Source: Bradyrhizobium nivariense (GTDB lineage Bacteria; Pseudomonadota; Alphaproteobacteria; Rhizobiales; Xanthobacteraceae). Taken from it: a stretch of DNA of 64,000 nucleotides. This document shows, in pieces, positions 1 to 10,693 of this stretch. Position numbers and translations under genes: made by a program. How positions within the stretch are numbered: the first letter of the stretch is position 1; each line of letters opens with the position of its first letter. The stretch spans positions 558,001 through 622,000 of the forward strand of contig NZ_JARVWW010000001.1 in assembly GCF_029846715.1 (NCBI RefSeq), given 5' to 3'. The notes beneath the pieces were generated by a model. That model had not been told where the DNA came from. It did no database searches and worked only from the letters and a program-made list of their open reading frames with translations.

Positions 1-2121
<2,121 letters not shown>

Positions 2122-2552
2122 CGTGGCCTCTCATTTTCGTCGCCCGATCTGGGCGCGCCGTCCGGAACGCGGCTACCGCCGCTCCCCGGGTTGAATTTTT
2201 CGAACCCGCTTTGGGGGCCGGAGACTCAAGTTCAGGCAGGAATGTCCTGAATCTGTTCTTCAGACCTTCAAAACGCAAAACGACGTGCGGGGCGCAGTAG
2301 CGCGCCCGCCCGTCACAACCAACCTCTTCACGGACTGCAAAAGCCCGAAATAGCTTGCTCTCCCAACGACTTACAGGGAAGTGCGGCATCCCTGCCCATC
2401 GCGCTTTCGTGCTGTCGACCCGATATGGGACGACAATAGTGCAGATTCGAGGGGTAAACCCTCAAATCCCCACACTTTTTCGTGTTCGACCTGCGTCGGG
2501 CCGTTCCGTCGCACGCCTTTTGCATCTGGCCCACCCTTTCGGCGAGTGGACC
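2122..2552 (-). other. rplL-rpoB intergenic leader
   Basis: About 430 bases between the rplL-rpoB hairpin and the rpoB start with no convincing coding frame. It is probably the transcribed leader of rpoB. Apart from the ribosome-binding site next to rpoB I see no clear promoter or structured element. Confidence 0.5.
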
Positions 2553-2587
2553 GAGATCCCGGTTGCGCTGATGCTCACCGGGATCTC
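2553..2587 (-). terminator. Hairpin between rplL and rpoB (attenuator or processing site)
   Basis: A perfect 11-bp inverted repeat (GAGATCCCGGT / ACCGGGATCTC) with a 13-base loop, 18 bases past the rplL stop. There is no U-run after it, so it is unlikely to be a full terminator. In E. coli the rplL-rpoB gap holds a partial attenuator and an RNase III site that lower rpoBC expression relative to rplJL; the same role here is inferred from position. Confidence 0.6.
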
Positions 2588-2604
2588 GCGCCAGTAAGCG
2601 TTGC

Positions 2605-2982
2605 TTACTTGAGCTCGACCTTCGCGCCAGCCTTCTCGAGCTGGGCCTTGAGCTTCTCGGCTTCGTCCTTGTTCACGCCTTCCTTGACAGGCTTCGGCGC
2701 GCCCTCGACGAGGTCCTTTGCTTCCTTCAGGCCCAGGCCAGTGATGGCGCGGACTTCCTTGATGACCTCGATCTTCTTGTCGCCGGCGGCGGCAAGAACG
2801 ACCGTGAACTCGGTCTTCTCTTCGACCGGAGCGGCGGCAGCGCCACCACCAGCCGGGCCGGCCACGGCGACAGCCGCGGCAGCCGAAACGCCCCACTTCT
2901 CTTCGAGGAGCTTCGCGAGTTCGGCAGCTTCGAGCACGGTGAGGCTCGAGAGGTCGTCAACGATCTTCTGCAAGTCAGCCAT
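2605..2982 (-). CDS. rplL: 50S ribosomal protein L7/L12
   Basis: Stalk protein of the large subunit that recruits translation GTPases. The 125-residue length is normal. An N-terminal dimerisation helix pair (about 1-30) is followed by an Ala/Gly/Pro-rich hinge (about 35-52) and the conserved C-terminal factor-binding domain containing [26 protein letters not shown] precedes the ATG at good spacing. It is the second gene of rplJ-rplL, 54 bases after rplJ, and is followed by a hairpin before rpoB. Confidence 0.99.
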   Translation of the reverse strand: MADLQKIVDDLSSLTVLEAAELAKLLEEKWGVSAAAAVAVAGPAGGGAAAAPVEEKTEFTVVLAAAGDKKIEVIKEVRAITGLGLKEAKDLVEGAPKPVKEGVNKDEAEKLKAQLEKAGAKVELK

Positions 2983-3036
2983 TGTTCAGTTTCCTTGAAT
3001 GTAAGTCTGGTTCGGGTTTGAGTTTTGCGAAGGGCG

Positions 3037-3555
3037 TCAGGCCGCTTCGCCCTTTGAGGCATAAGCCTGGATGACGCGCGCGAGCTTGCCCGCGGGCGCG
3101 TTGGCGAGCTGAGCGATCTTGGTCGCCGGGGCCACAAGCAGGCCGACGATCTTGGCGCGCAGCTCGTCAAGCGACGGCAGCGAGGCAAGTGCCTTCACGC
3201 CGTCGACATTCAGGACGGTCTTTCCCATCGAGCCGCCAACGATGACGAACTTTTCGTTCGCCTTGGCGAATTCGACGGCGACCTTTGGCGCCGCTACCGG
3301 ATCGTCCGAAGTGGCGATCACGGTCGGTCCCTTCAACATGGGACCGATGGCAACGACGTCAGTGCCTTCAAGAGCAATTTTGGCGAGACGGTTCTTCGAG
3401 ACCTTCACCGAGGCGCCAGCCTGCTTCATCTGCATGCGCAGCTTCTGCATCTGGGCAACGGTCAGGCCGGAATACTGGGCAACGACCGCGACGCTCGTGG
3501 CCTTGAAGACCCCATTGAGCTGTTCGACCGCTTCCTTTTTTGCCGCTCGTTCCAC
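3037..3555 (-). CDS. rplJ: 50S ribosomal protein L10
   Basis: Stalk base protein that anchors L7/L12 dimers to 23S rRNA. I chose the GTG start giving 172 residues ([16 protein letters not shown]): GGAAAGAG lies six bases upstream of it, and this length matches the family. An in-frame ATG nine codons earlier has no ribosome-binding site, and further extension would read through the leader. The N-terminal rRNA-binding domain contains [17 protein letters not shown] and the C-terminal helix ends [16 protein letters not shown]. In many bacteria L10 or the L10-L12 complex represses its own operon by binding the mRNA leader. Confidence 0.97.
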   Translation of the reverse strand: MERAAKKEAVEQLNGVFKATSVAVVAQYSGLTVAQMQKLRMQMKQAGASVKVSKNRLAKIALEGTDVVAIGPMLKGPTVIATSDDPVAAPKVAVEFAKANEKFVIVGGSMGKTVLNVDGVKALASLPSLDELRAKIVGLLVAPATKIAQLANAPAGKLARVIQAYASKGEAA

Positions 3556-4139
3556 AGCAAGCTCTTTCCGGTTGGCGGTCATCGCAAGAAGCGGGACCGC
3601 CGGGTTGCACCCATCGTCCCGCCCAAACCTGAACCTCAGGGCCAAACCCATCGGACACGCCGGGCAAGACGACAATTCAAAGCCTGCCCTCCGGGAGCCC
3701 ATTGGAGCCCACGGCGTGTCGAGGTCCGAACCAAACCCATTCCGCAACCACCTCAAGGTGGGAAGCGAAGTGAAATCCGGTCTTCACCCGTCTATGCAGG
3801 CCATGCGATTAAGCCGTTGAGAAATCGAAATTCCCCGCGGGCGCCTGCAGTCTTGGACAGGACAAGGTCAGCCGGCGAACCGTCCGACCCCTGCCCGCAT
3901 TCCACCATCCGACGGGTTTTCCTTCCTTTTCCGGCCAATCCTTGCGGACGTCCTGAAAAGGAATGATCTCCTATCGTGTTGGGTTTTCGGAATGCGTGCA
4001 CGAACGCGCCAGCCGAGGCCGGTACGTCCGGAAGCGGTTCTTTAACCGCTCTCTGCCTGCTTGCCAAGAGCAAAATTCACACCAGTTCCAATCGATTGGC
4101 CGCGGGGCTTGACCCGGGCCGACAAGGGCCGATTCAGGC
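3556..4139 (-). promoter_or_regulatory. rplJ upstream region: promoter and long untranslated leader
   Basis: About 580 bases between the hydroxyacid dehydrogenase stop and rplJ with no supported gene. A long leader before rplJ is the usual site of autogenous control by L10 or L10-L7/L12. A perfect 7-bp dyad (AGCGGTT-CTTT-AACCGCT) at 4033-4050 could end the upstream transcript, but it lacks a U-run. I could not assign a convincing -35/-10 pair. Confidence 0.45.
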
Positions 4140-5087
4140 TCATTTGACCCCGTAAGGCAGTGGCTCGCCCTCGAAAAACGCGGTCAGGTTCGCCAGCACA
4201 CAATCCTGCATGGCGACGTGCGATTCCAGGGTGTGGCCGCCGATATGGGGGGCGAACACCACGTTGGGCAGCGCCGTCAGTGCATCCGGGGCGTGCGGTT
4301 CCTTGTCGTAGACGTCGAGGCCGGCGCCGGCGATGGTCTTGTCGGAGAGCGCCGCGACCAGGGCTTTCTCGTCGATCACTGAGCCGCGGGAGATGTTGAC
4401 GACATGGCCGTCCGCTCCGAGGCGCTTGAGGATATCGGCGTTGACGGCATGCTGGGTCTCGGCGCCGGCCCGGACCGCGATCATCAGCACACTGCACCAA
4501 TCGGCGAGTGCCTCCAGCGTCGGAAAATACTGATAGGGCAGATCGTACTTGCTCCGGCTGAAATAACCGACCTCGCTCTCGAAGGCGGCGCAGCGCGCCG
4601 CGATCTTGCGGCCGATCTCGCCCATGCCGTAGACGCCGATGCGGCGGCCGGGCATGCCCGCCTGCGGGCGCATCATCGGCGAGGGCTTTGACGCGGCCCA
4701 ATCCCCGCTGCGGACATATTGGTCGGCAACCAGGATCCGCCGCGTCGTCGCCAGCATCAGGGTCATCGCGATGTCGGCGACCGAGGCCGCATTGGCGCCG
4801 GGGCTATGTCCGACCGCGATGTTGCGGGCAGCAGCGGCCTTCAGGTCAACACCGTCATACCCAGTGCCGTAGCAGACGATGGCGCCGAGCTTCGGAAACA
4901 GGTCCATCGCGTCCGCGCCAAGCGGCGAGCCGCCTGCGGTCAGCATCGCGCGGATGCCGCCGAGCTCGTCGGCCGAGAACACCTCCCGCACGGGCTTGCC
5001 GCCGGTGTCGAGCAGTTCGAACCGCTCGGCGAAACGGGCCATCATCGACTTGGGAAAGCGCGAATAGATCAGGACCTTGTCAGCCAT
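4140..5087 (-). CDS. D-2-hydroxyacid dehydrogenase, glyoxylate/hydroxypyruvate reductase-like
   Basis: A 315-residue NAD(P)-dependent D-isomer-specific 2-hydroxyacid dehydrogenase. The Rossmann motif GMGEIG is followed by a SRS segment where NAD-dependent relatives have an acidic residue, which favours NADPH. The catalytic Arg (NISRGSVID), Glu (DVYDKEP) and His (APHIGGHT) are all present. It probably reduces glyoxylate, hydroxypyruvate or a related 2-keto acid. The start is MADKVLIYSRFP, with GGAAACAAGAAC before it. It sits between the rplA terminator and the rplJ leader, an unusual place for a metabolic gene; no functional link to ribosome synthesis is evident. Confidence 0.9.
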   Translation of the reverse strand: MADKVLIYSRFPKSMMARFAERFELLDTGGKPVREVFSADELGGIRAMLTAGGSPLGADAMDLFPKLGAIVCYGTGYDGVDLKAAAARNIAVGHSPGANAASVADIAMTLMLATTRRILVADQYVRSGDWAASKPSPMMRPQAGMPGRRIGVYGMGEIGRKIAARCAAFESEVGYFSRSKYDLPYQYFPTLEALADWCSVLMIAVRAGAETQHAVNADILKRLGADGHVVNISRGSVIDEKALVAALSDKTIAGAGLDVYDKEPHAPDALTALPNVVFAPHIGGHTLESHVAMQDCVLANLTAFFEGEPLPYGVK

Positions 5088-5123
5088 TGTTCTTGTTTCC
5101 GGTGAATGCCGCGCACAAACGTC

Positions 5124-5157
5124 GAGGGGCGGAATCGGTTGCCCAATTCCGCCCCTC
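5124..5157 (-). terminator. Hairpin terminator after rplA
   Basis: A perfect 12-bp stem (GAGGGGCGGAAT / ATTCCGCCCCTC) with a 10-base loop, 21 bases past the rplA stop. Only a short T-rich stretch follows. Its strength and position suggest it ends the secE-nusG-rplK-rplA transcript and isolates the following dehydrogenase gene. Confidence 0.75.
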
Positions 5158-5178
5158 GCCTCATGCAATTTCCAAACC

Positions 5179-5871
5179 CTAGCCGAGAATGGTGCCCGGC
5201 TCGACCTTCACGCCCGGGCCCATCGACGAGGACACCGCAACGCGCTGGATGTAGGTGCCCTTGGAACCGGCCGGCTTGGCCTTGGAGACAGCGTCAGCCA
5301 GGGCCTTGATGTTCTCGACCAGCTTCTCTTCGGAGAACGAGGCCTTGCCAACACCAGCCTGCAGAATGCCGGCCTTCTCGACGCGGAATTCGACCGAGCC
5401 GCCCTTGGCACCCTTCACCGCACCGGTGACGTCCATGGTCACGGTGCCGATCTTCGGGTTCGGCATCAGGCCGCGCGGGCCGAGCACCTTACCGAGACGG
5501 CCGACCAGCGGCATCATGTCGGGGGTGGCGATGCAGCGGTCGAAATCGATCGTACCGTTCTGCACCTTCTCGACCAGGTCCTCGGCGCCGACGACGTCGG
5601 CGCCCGCAGCCTTGGCCTCATCGGCCTTGGCGCCGCGGGCGAACACGCCGACGCGGAGCGTACGGCCGGTGCCGTTCGGCAGGGTCACGACGCCGCGGAC
5701 CATCTGGTCAGCGTGACGCGGATCGACGCCGAGATTGATCGCGACCTCGATGGTCTCGTCGAACTTCGCTTTCGCGCGTTCCTTGACCATCTTGATGGCG
5801 TCCGCGAGCGGGTAAAGCTTTTCGCGATCAACACCTTCGCGGGCTTTGTTCAAACGCTTTCCGATTGCCAT
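5179..5871 (-). CDS. rplA: 50S ribosomal protein L1
   Basis: L1 binds 23S rRNA at the E-site stalk and represses its own operon in many bacteria. The protein is 230 residues from [20 protein letters not shown], the usual family length. The signature region [18 protein letters not shown] is intact, as is the C-terminal [18 protein letters not shown]. An upstream in-frame extension overlaps rplK and is rejected. It follows rplK after five bases and precedes a strong hairpin. Confidence 0.99.
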   Translation of the reverse strand: MAIGKRLNKAREGVDREKLYPLADAIKMVKERAKAKFDETIEVAINLGVDPRHADQMVRGVVTLPNGTGRTLRVGVFARGAKADEAKAAGADVVGAEDLVEKVQNGTIDFDRCIATPDMMPLVGRLGKVLGPRGLMPNPKIGTVTMDVTGAVKGAKGGSVEFRVEKAGILQAGVGKASFSEEKLVENIKALADAVSKAKPAGSKGTYIQRVAVSSSMGPGVKVEPGTILG

Positions 5872-5876
5872 GACCG

Positions 5877-6305
5877 TTACCCCGCCACTTCCAGGCCCAT
5901 CGAGCGGGCAGAGCCCTCGACCATCTTCATGGCCGATTCGATGGAATCGCAATTGAGATCCTTCATCTTCTTCTCGGCGATCTCGCGCACCTGCGCCTTG
6001 GTCACGGCGCCGGCCTTGTCACGGCCCGGCGCCTTCGAGCCGGACTGGATCTTGGCAGCCTGCTTGAGGAAAAAGGACATCGGCGGCGTCTTCATCTCGA
6101 AGGTGAAGGAACGGTCCGCATAGATGGTGATGACCACCGGGATCGGGGTGTTCTTCTCTTCCTTCTGGGTCTGGGCGTTGAACGCCTTGCAGAACTCCAT
6201 GATGTTGAGACCGCGCTGACCAAGCGCGGGACCGATCGGGGGCGAAGGATTCGCCGCACCGGCCGGGACCTGAAGCTTCAGGTATCCGGTCACTTTCTTT
6301 GCCAT
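5877..6305 (-). CDS. rplK: 50S ribosomal protein L11
   Basis: L11 forms the GTPase-associated centre with 23S rRNA. The length of 142 residues is standard. N-terminal [20 protein letters not shown] and [22 protein letters not shown] are diagnostic. AGGAGTG precedes the ATG. The gene is translationally close to rplA and shares the nusG transcript. Confidence 0.99.
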   Translation of the reverse strand: MAKKVTGYLKLQVPAGAANPSPPIGPALGQRGLNIMEFCKAFNAQTQKEEKNTPIPVVITIYADRSFTFEMKTPPMSFFLKQAAKIQSGSKAPGRDKAGAVTKAQVREIAEKKMKDLNCDSIESAMKMVEGSARSMGLEVAG

Positions 6306-6434
6306 GTATCACTCCTGTTGTGCCGGCTGGGCCAGCGGTTTCAGGTTCGTGGTCTGGGTCGGATGCGGCTGGCAACCGCCCTCTCCCTCCCACGGCCTCT
6401 TGTTGCGCGAGACCGAAGTCTCACGCTCGTCCGG

Positions 6435-6992
6435 TCAGACCTTCTCGACCTGACCGAATTCCAGTTCGACCGGCGTGGCGCGGCCGAAGATCGACACCGC
6501 GACCTTCACGCGCGAACGTGCCTCGTCGATTTCCTCGACAACACCGGAGAACGAGGCGAACGGGCCGTCGGCCACGCGCACGTTCTCGCCGATTTCGAAC
6601 GACACCGACGCCTTCGGCCGTTCCACGCCCTCCTGCACCTGGTGCAGGATGCGCATGGCCTCGGCTTCCGAGATCGGCATCGGCTTGTTTTCCGCGCCGA
6701 GGAAGCCGGTCACCTTCGGCGTGTTCTTGATCAGATGAAACGCCTCGTCGGTCAGCTTCATCTTCACCAGCACGTAGCCCGGGAAGAACTTGCGCTCGGC
6801 GTCGATCTTGCGGCCGCGGCGCACTTCCGTGACCTTCTCGGTCGGAACCAGCACCAGCTCGAACAGCTCCTCGAGCCCGCGCTGCTTGGCCTGCTCGCGG
6901 ATCGATTCGGCGACCTTCTTCTCGAAGTTCGAATAGGCGTGGACGATGTACCAGCGCTTGTCGGACGATTGGGTTGCAGCGGCTATTGCCAT
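6435..6992 (-). CDS. nusG: Transcription termination/antitermination protein NusG
   Basis: A 185-residue elongation factor that binds RNA polymerase and couples to Rho or ribosomes. The NGN domain starts KRWYIVHAYSNFEKKVAESI and contains RKFFPGYVLVKM; the KOW domain near the C-terminus contains NVRVADGPFASFSGVVEEID. Its ATG overlaps the secE stop by one base (TGATG), the usual coupling of secE and nusG. Confidence 0.99.
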   Translation of the reverse strand: MAIAAATQSSDKRWYIVHAYSNFEKKVAESIREQAKQRGLEELFELVLVPTEKVTEVRRGRKIDAERKFFPGYVLVKMKLTDEAFHLIKNTPKVTGFLGAENKPMPISEAEAMRILHQVQEGVERPKASVSFEIGENVRVADGPFASFSGVVEEIDEARSRVKVAVSIFGRATPVELEFGQVEKV

Positions 6993-7183
6993 CAGTGAAT
7001 GCCCAAAAGGAAGGTGATGAGGTAACGGATGATCTGGTCGGCGGCGAAGAAGAAGATCGAGGCCACGGCGACCATGACGAACACCATGATGGTGGTGATC
7101 GTGGTCTCGCGGCGGGTCGGCCAGGTGACCTTGGCGGTCTCCGAGCGCACTTCCTGCAAGAACTTGAACGGGCTGACTGCCAT
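6992..7183 (-). CDS. secE: Preprotein translocase subunit SecE
   Basis: A short single-span SecE of 63 residues, the common alphaproteobacterial form. It stabilises SecY in the inner membrane. The cytoplasmic amphipathic part contains KFLQEVRSETAKVTWPTRRE, followed by one transmembrane helix (about 30-52). Start MAVSPFKFLQ was chosen because it matches the family; an upstream extension lacks homology-like character. First gene of the secE-nusG-rplK-rplA operon. Confidence 0.98.
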   Translation of the reverse strand: MAVSPFKFLQEVRSETAKVTWPTRRETTITTIMVFVMVAVASIFFFAADQIIRYLITFLLGIH

Positions 7184-7356
7184 CGTTTGATGTCCAACGT
7201 CCGTCGACAGACGCGAATGAATTTCAGGGATCCGAACAGCCGCCGTTGGCCCAGCCCTCTGTCTCGAAGGATGAGCCGGAAACCGGGCTCGATTGTTCGG
7301 GGGTTTCAAAGCCGCGCCGGAGATCCGCGTCTAACGGGCCGGCTGCGAGTGCGCGG

Positions 7357-7385
7357 TATCTACTGCGGATGGGACCAAAGGTCAA
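7357..7385 (-). promoter_or_regulatory. Sigma70-type promoter for secE-nusG-rplKA
   Basis: On the minus strand, TTGACC, a 17-base spacer and TAGATA form a near-consensus -35/-10 pair. Initiation would lie about 165 bases upstream of secE. This means the secE operon carries its own promoter and does not depend on the tRNA-Trp transcript, which here is 23 kb away. Confidence 0.7.
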
Positions 7386-7552
7386 GATAGAGAGGGCTCG
7401 CCCGGGTAACCGACCTCCGCGGGCGACCGAGCAGAGCCCAGGCCGATCAAGGGCTTATCTGCCGCCCTGCAAAGCGCGGTCCGGAGGCCTCATCCGATTC
7501 CTTGCAGAACGACACCACTGCGGCGCCCCGCCCCTTTGGCGACCTTGCACCG

Positions 7553-8845
7553 TCAGTCGGCCCGATCGACCATCGAAATGCCCGGCAATGGCACAACGAA
7601 CTTTCCGCCCTCGGCGAAATAGCGGGCATGCTTGGCCCGGATCGGGTCCACATAGCGCCAGGCGAAGACGACGACGAACGCCGGCTTGCGCTCGTAAAGG
7701 GCGGCGGGTGGCAGGATCGGGATGTCGTACCCCGGGCCGGCCATCACGTTCCCCTTCTTGGTGTCGTCGTCCACCAGGAAGTCGATCTTGTTCTCCAGGC
7801 CGAACTGCGGCAGCAAGGTCGTGGTACCGACAGAGACGCCATAGCCGGCCACGAGTTGACCGCGCGCATGGGCGGCATCGGCCATCGCGACCAACTCGTC
7901 GCGGATGGCAGCGATCCTCTTCGCGTAGGGCGCATAGTAGGCCGGCTGGTCGACACCGAGCCGGTCTTCCTCGGCGATGAAGCGCGCGACTTCCGCGGAC
8001 GGCTTCTTGGCGCCGCCGGCACGTTGCACCGTCACGCGGATCGAGCCGCCCTTGGTCTCGATGTGCTGGACGTCGATGACTTCCATGCCGAGCCGGGCGA
8101 AGAAGCGCGTCAGCGGCTTGATGTTAAAATACGACAGATGCTCATGATAGACGGTGTCGAGAAGGTTTTTCTCGGTGACGTCGACGCCGTACTGCGTTTC
8201 GAAAACGAACAGCCCGTCCGGCGCAAGCACGTCGCGAACCCCGATCACCAGCGGATCGAGATTGTCGACATTCGCGATCATGTTGTTGGCGATCACGACG
8301 CTCGCCGCACCGTGGCTTTGCAGGATGCGGTGACCAATGGCATCGGTGAAGAAATCGCCGATGGTCTCGATCCCCGCTTCCGTCGCCCGCCGTGCGATGT
8401 CGACGGCGGGATCGACACCCAGCACCCGCATGCCGCGCTCCCTGAAGAAGCCGAGCAGCGATCCGTCATTGCTGCCGAGCTCGACGACCAGCGAGCCCGG
8501 CGCAATCCCAAACCGGCTGACGACGTCGTTGGCATAGCCCGCGAAATGCTCCCGCAGGCCGAGCGAGAGCGAGGTGGTGTAGACGTAGTTGCGGTACTGG
8601 ATCTCCGGATTGCCGACATGGAGAATCTGGAGGTGGCCGCAGTCTGCGCACAGGTGCAGCGCCATCGGCACCGCGGCCCGAAAGACGGGATCGTCGACGC
8701 TGGCGTTCGGTACCTGGAAGTTCGGCGTGCCGATGGGCATGCCTGCCATCGGGACGACCAGCTCTTGCTTGTCCGAATGACAGAGACGGCAGGTATGGCG
8801 GACGTAGAACAGATTTTTCATCGTGGAACCGGAAAACGGAGACAT
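7553..8845 (-). CDS. Class I SAM-dependent methyltransferase, sugar C-methyltransferase type
   Basis: A 430-residue protein with the three-part layout of NDP-hexose C-methyltransferases: an N-terminal zinc-binding segment (CRLCHS ... CADCGH), a central SAM fold (VVELGSNDGSLLGFF) and a C-terminal domain with GYGVSVGTTTLLPQFGLEN. Such enzymes methylate a ring carbon of nucleotide-linked keto sugars. A second start, MKNLFYVRHTCRLC at 8821, is equally plausible; neither has a strong ribosome-binding site. It is the last gene of the leftward arm of the carbohydrate cluster and has a distant paralogue at 23743-24960. Confidence 0.85.
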   Translation of the reverse strand: MSPFSGSTMKNLFYVRHTCRLCHSDKQELVVPMAGMPIGTPNFQVPNASVDDPVFRAAVPMALHLCADCGHLQILHVGNPEIQYRNYVYTTSLSLGLREHFAGYANDVVSRFGIAPGSLVVELGSNDGSLLGFFRERGMRVLGVDPAVDIARRATEAGIETIGDFFTDAIGHRILQSHGAASVVIANNMIANVDNLDPLVIGVRDVLAPDGLFVFETQYGVDVTEKNLLDTVYHEHLSYFNIKPLTRFFARLGMEVIDVQHIETKGGSIRVTVQRAGGAKKPSAEVARFIAEEDRLGVDQPAYYAPYAKRIAAIRDELVAMADAAHARGQLVAGYGVSVGTTTLLPQFGLENKIDFLVDDDTKKGNVMAGPGYDIPILPPAALYERKPAFVVVFAWRYVDPIRAKHARYFAEGGKFVVPLPGISMVDRAD

Positions 8846-8905
8846 GCGAGCGGGTAAGGCAATCTCACCCCATGGAGATCAGATCGACGGCAATGGTCAA
8901 GAGAG

Positions 8906-9928
8906 TCAAGGGTGGCTCGATACCTCCTCGGCCTTCGCCAGCCGGTAGTTCGGCGAATCATCCGCAGCCTTCGCCGCCTTGTCCGCTGAATACAAGCCGC
9001 GCTCCGGACTGATCAGCCAGATCACGCCCCCTGCGAGACCGACGATCACGCTGACGGCGCCCAGCAGGAGCGAGACCGACAGCGCCTCCTCGGAAGGAAC
9101 GCCGGCGAGGCCAAGACAGGCGACCATCGCCCCCTCACGAACGCCCCAGCCGCTGATCGAGATCGGAACAGCCGTCAACAGCACCACCGGTGGAATCAGG
9201 ATGCCGGCATCCAGCAGGGAGAGTTGCGCTCCCACGCCGCGCGCCAAGGCGTAGCAGGCCGCCGCCGTCACGAGATGGATGAGGAGCGCCGATCCGAACA
9301 GCAGACCGCGGCGTTCGGATTGCAGGAGAAGAAACCTGACGAGCGTTCCGAACCGGACGAAGCTTGCGATCGCCGGAAGCGCGATGAGGTGCTTGGGCAG
9401 ACGATCGAGCGTCAACAGAACCACGGTGCCAGCGACGCCCGCCAGCGTCAGCCCACCGATGGCCAGGATCGCGGCCTGATTGGACACGCGTGACATCAGG
9501 AACGGCAATCCGGCCACCATCAGCACGATCAGCCCGATCAACGCCGTGAAACGGTCTGCCGCAACGCCCTTGACTGCGTCCGACCAATGCACGCCACGCT
9601 GGCGCAGCAGCCACATCCGCACCGCGTCGCCGCCGACCGACGACGGCAGCACCTGGTTGAACCAGAGGCTGATCATGAGGATCCGCCAGCCCGCGAGCCA
9701 GTCAAGCGGCACGCCGAGCGCACGCATGATCAGCTCCCACCGACCGTTGAGCACGAAGGTCTGAAAGAAGATCAGCGCAAGCGCGAGGACGAACAGGAAG
9801 GGATCGACGGAAACGAGATGGGTCCGCAACTGGCGCAGGTCGAGCCCGCGCGCGATGTAGACCAGCACCGCGATCGACAGCAGCAACTTCACCGAAAACA
9901 GGGCCGCCTGCTTGAACCGCGACTGCAT
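8906..9928 (-). CDS. Lysylphosphatidylglycerol synthase-type membrane protein (MprF/AglD N-domain, UPF0104)
   Basis: A 340-residue polytopic membrane protein, about eight hydrophobic helices. It carries the family signatures FNQVLPSSVGGDAVRMWLL and SISGWGVREGAMVA. Relatives form the flippase-like half of MprF or occur alone in polysaccharide and glycolipid clusters; the exact substrate is unknown. A clear paralogue lies at 22584-23570 in the same cluster. It follows the SIS-domain gene after 12 bases, so the two are probably co-transcribed. Confidence 0.85.
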   Translation of the reverse strand: MQSRFKQAALFSVKLLLSIAVLVYIARGLDLRQLRTHLVSVDPFLFVLALALIFFQTFVLNGRWELIMRALGVPLDWLAGWRILMISLWFNQVLPSSVGGDAVRMWLLRQRGVHWSDAVKGVAADRFTALIGLIVLMVAGLPFLMSRVSNQAAILAIGGLTLAGVAGTVVLLTLDRLPKHLIALPAIASFVRFGTLVRFLLLQSERRGLLFGSALLIHLVTAAACYALARGVGAQLSLLDAGILIPPVVLLTAVPISISGWGVREGAMVACLGLAGVPSEEALSVSLLLGAVSVIVGLAGGVIWLISPERGLYSADKAAKAADDSPNYRLAKAEEVSSHP

Positions 9929-9940
9929 CGGATGCCCGCC

Positions 9941-10552
9941 TCAGGACGCCGGATATTCCGCGCGACCGATGACGAGGTCGATCGCGGCCATCATCCAGAA
10001 CTGGTGCGTGGTTTCGACGATGTTGTAGCTGCGGCTGTCGACGTAATAATTGACGTCGCCGAGATTGCGCAGCGGATTGTCCTCGTTCATGCCCGACAGC
10101 GTGATCACATCGAGCTTCATCGTCCGCGCCTGCGCGACCGCATTGAGAATGTTCTTCGAGCGTCCCGACGAGCTGATCGCGACGAGGCAGTCGCCGGCGC
10201 GGGCGCTCAGCCGCACGGCATGCGCAAGCCAGTCCTCGAAACCGTAATCATTGGCGAGGCACGACATCATGCTGGCATCGCTGAAGCAGAGTGCGGGCAC
10301 CGATGCGTTCTTCGCCAGGTCGATCGCGAGATGCGAAGCGATGCCGGCCGAGCCGCCATTGCCGATGAAGATGACGCGACCGCCCTGCTCGCGCGCGCGC
10401 AACCAGGTTGCGCGGGTGGCGGAGATCCTGGCGAAAACGCCGGCGTCAACCGCCGTCGCGCGATGGAGGCGCCCCACGTAATCGTCGAGGAAAGCCTTGT
10501 GATCGGGATCGACGGACTCGGCAGGCATGGGCTCGCGGCTCGACTGCAACAT
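9941..10552 (-). CDS. SIS-domain phosphosugar isomerase, GmhA-like
   Basis: A 203-residue SIS-fold protein with FIGNGGSAGIASHLAIDLAK and AISSSGRSKNILNAV, the phosphosugar-binding motifs of sedoheptulose-7-phosphate isomerase GmhA. It probably makes D-glycero-D-manno-heptose 7-phosphate or isomerises a related ketose phosphate. The start MLQSSREPMPAES has AGGG four bases upstream; MPAESVDPDH, eight codons in, is possible. It is divergent from the epimerase at 10694, so the 140-base gap holds two promoters. A heptose role is supported by the HldE-like fusion at 11806. Confidence 0.85.
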   Translation of the reverse strand: MLQSSREPMPAESVDPDHKAFLDDYVGRLHRATAVDAGVFARISATRATWLRAREQGGRVIFIGNGGSAGIASHLAIDLAKNASVPALCFSDASMMSCLANDYGFEDWLAHAVRLSARAGDCLVAISSSGRSKNILNAVAQARTMKLDVITLSGMNEDNPLRNLGDVNYYVDSRSYNIVETTHQFWMMAAIDLVIGRAEYPAS

Positions 10553-10693
10553 GACGCCCTGATACCGGCTATTACTAGGGATTGCAAAGGGATAATACTT
10601 GCAAAAGCTGCGAGCAACTGTTAGTCGGCTTGAGAGTTTCACTCAACATTGGCGGGCCTGTTTCGCTGGGCATTCGCATCACGGATGTTGCCC

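Noticed and set aside
7184..7552. tRNA-Trp 3' direct repeat (attachment site) next to secE
   Set aside because: Scanning for the 3' end of the tRNA-Trp found only short chance matches such as GGGCTCG.
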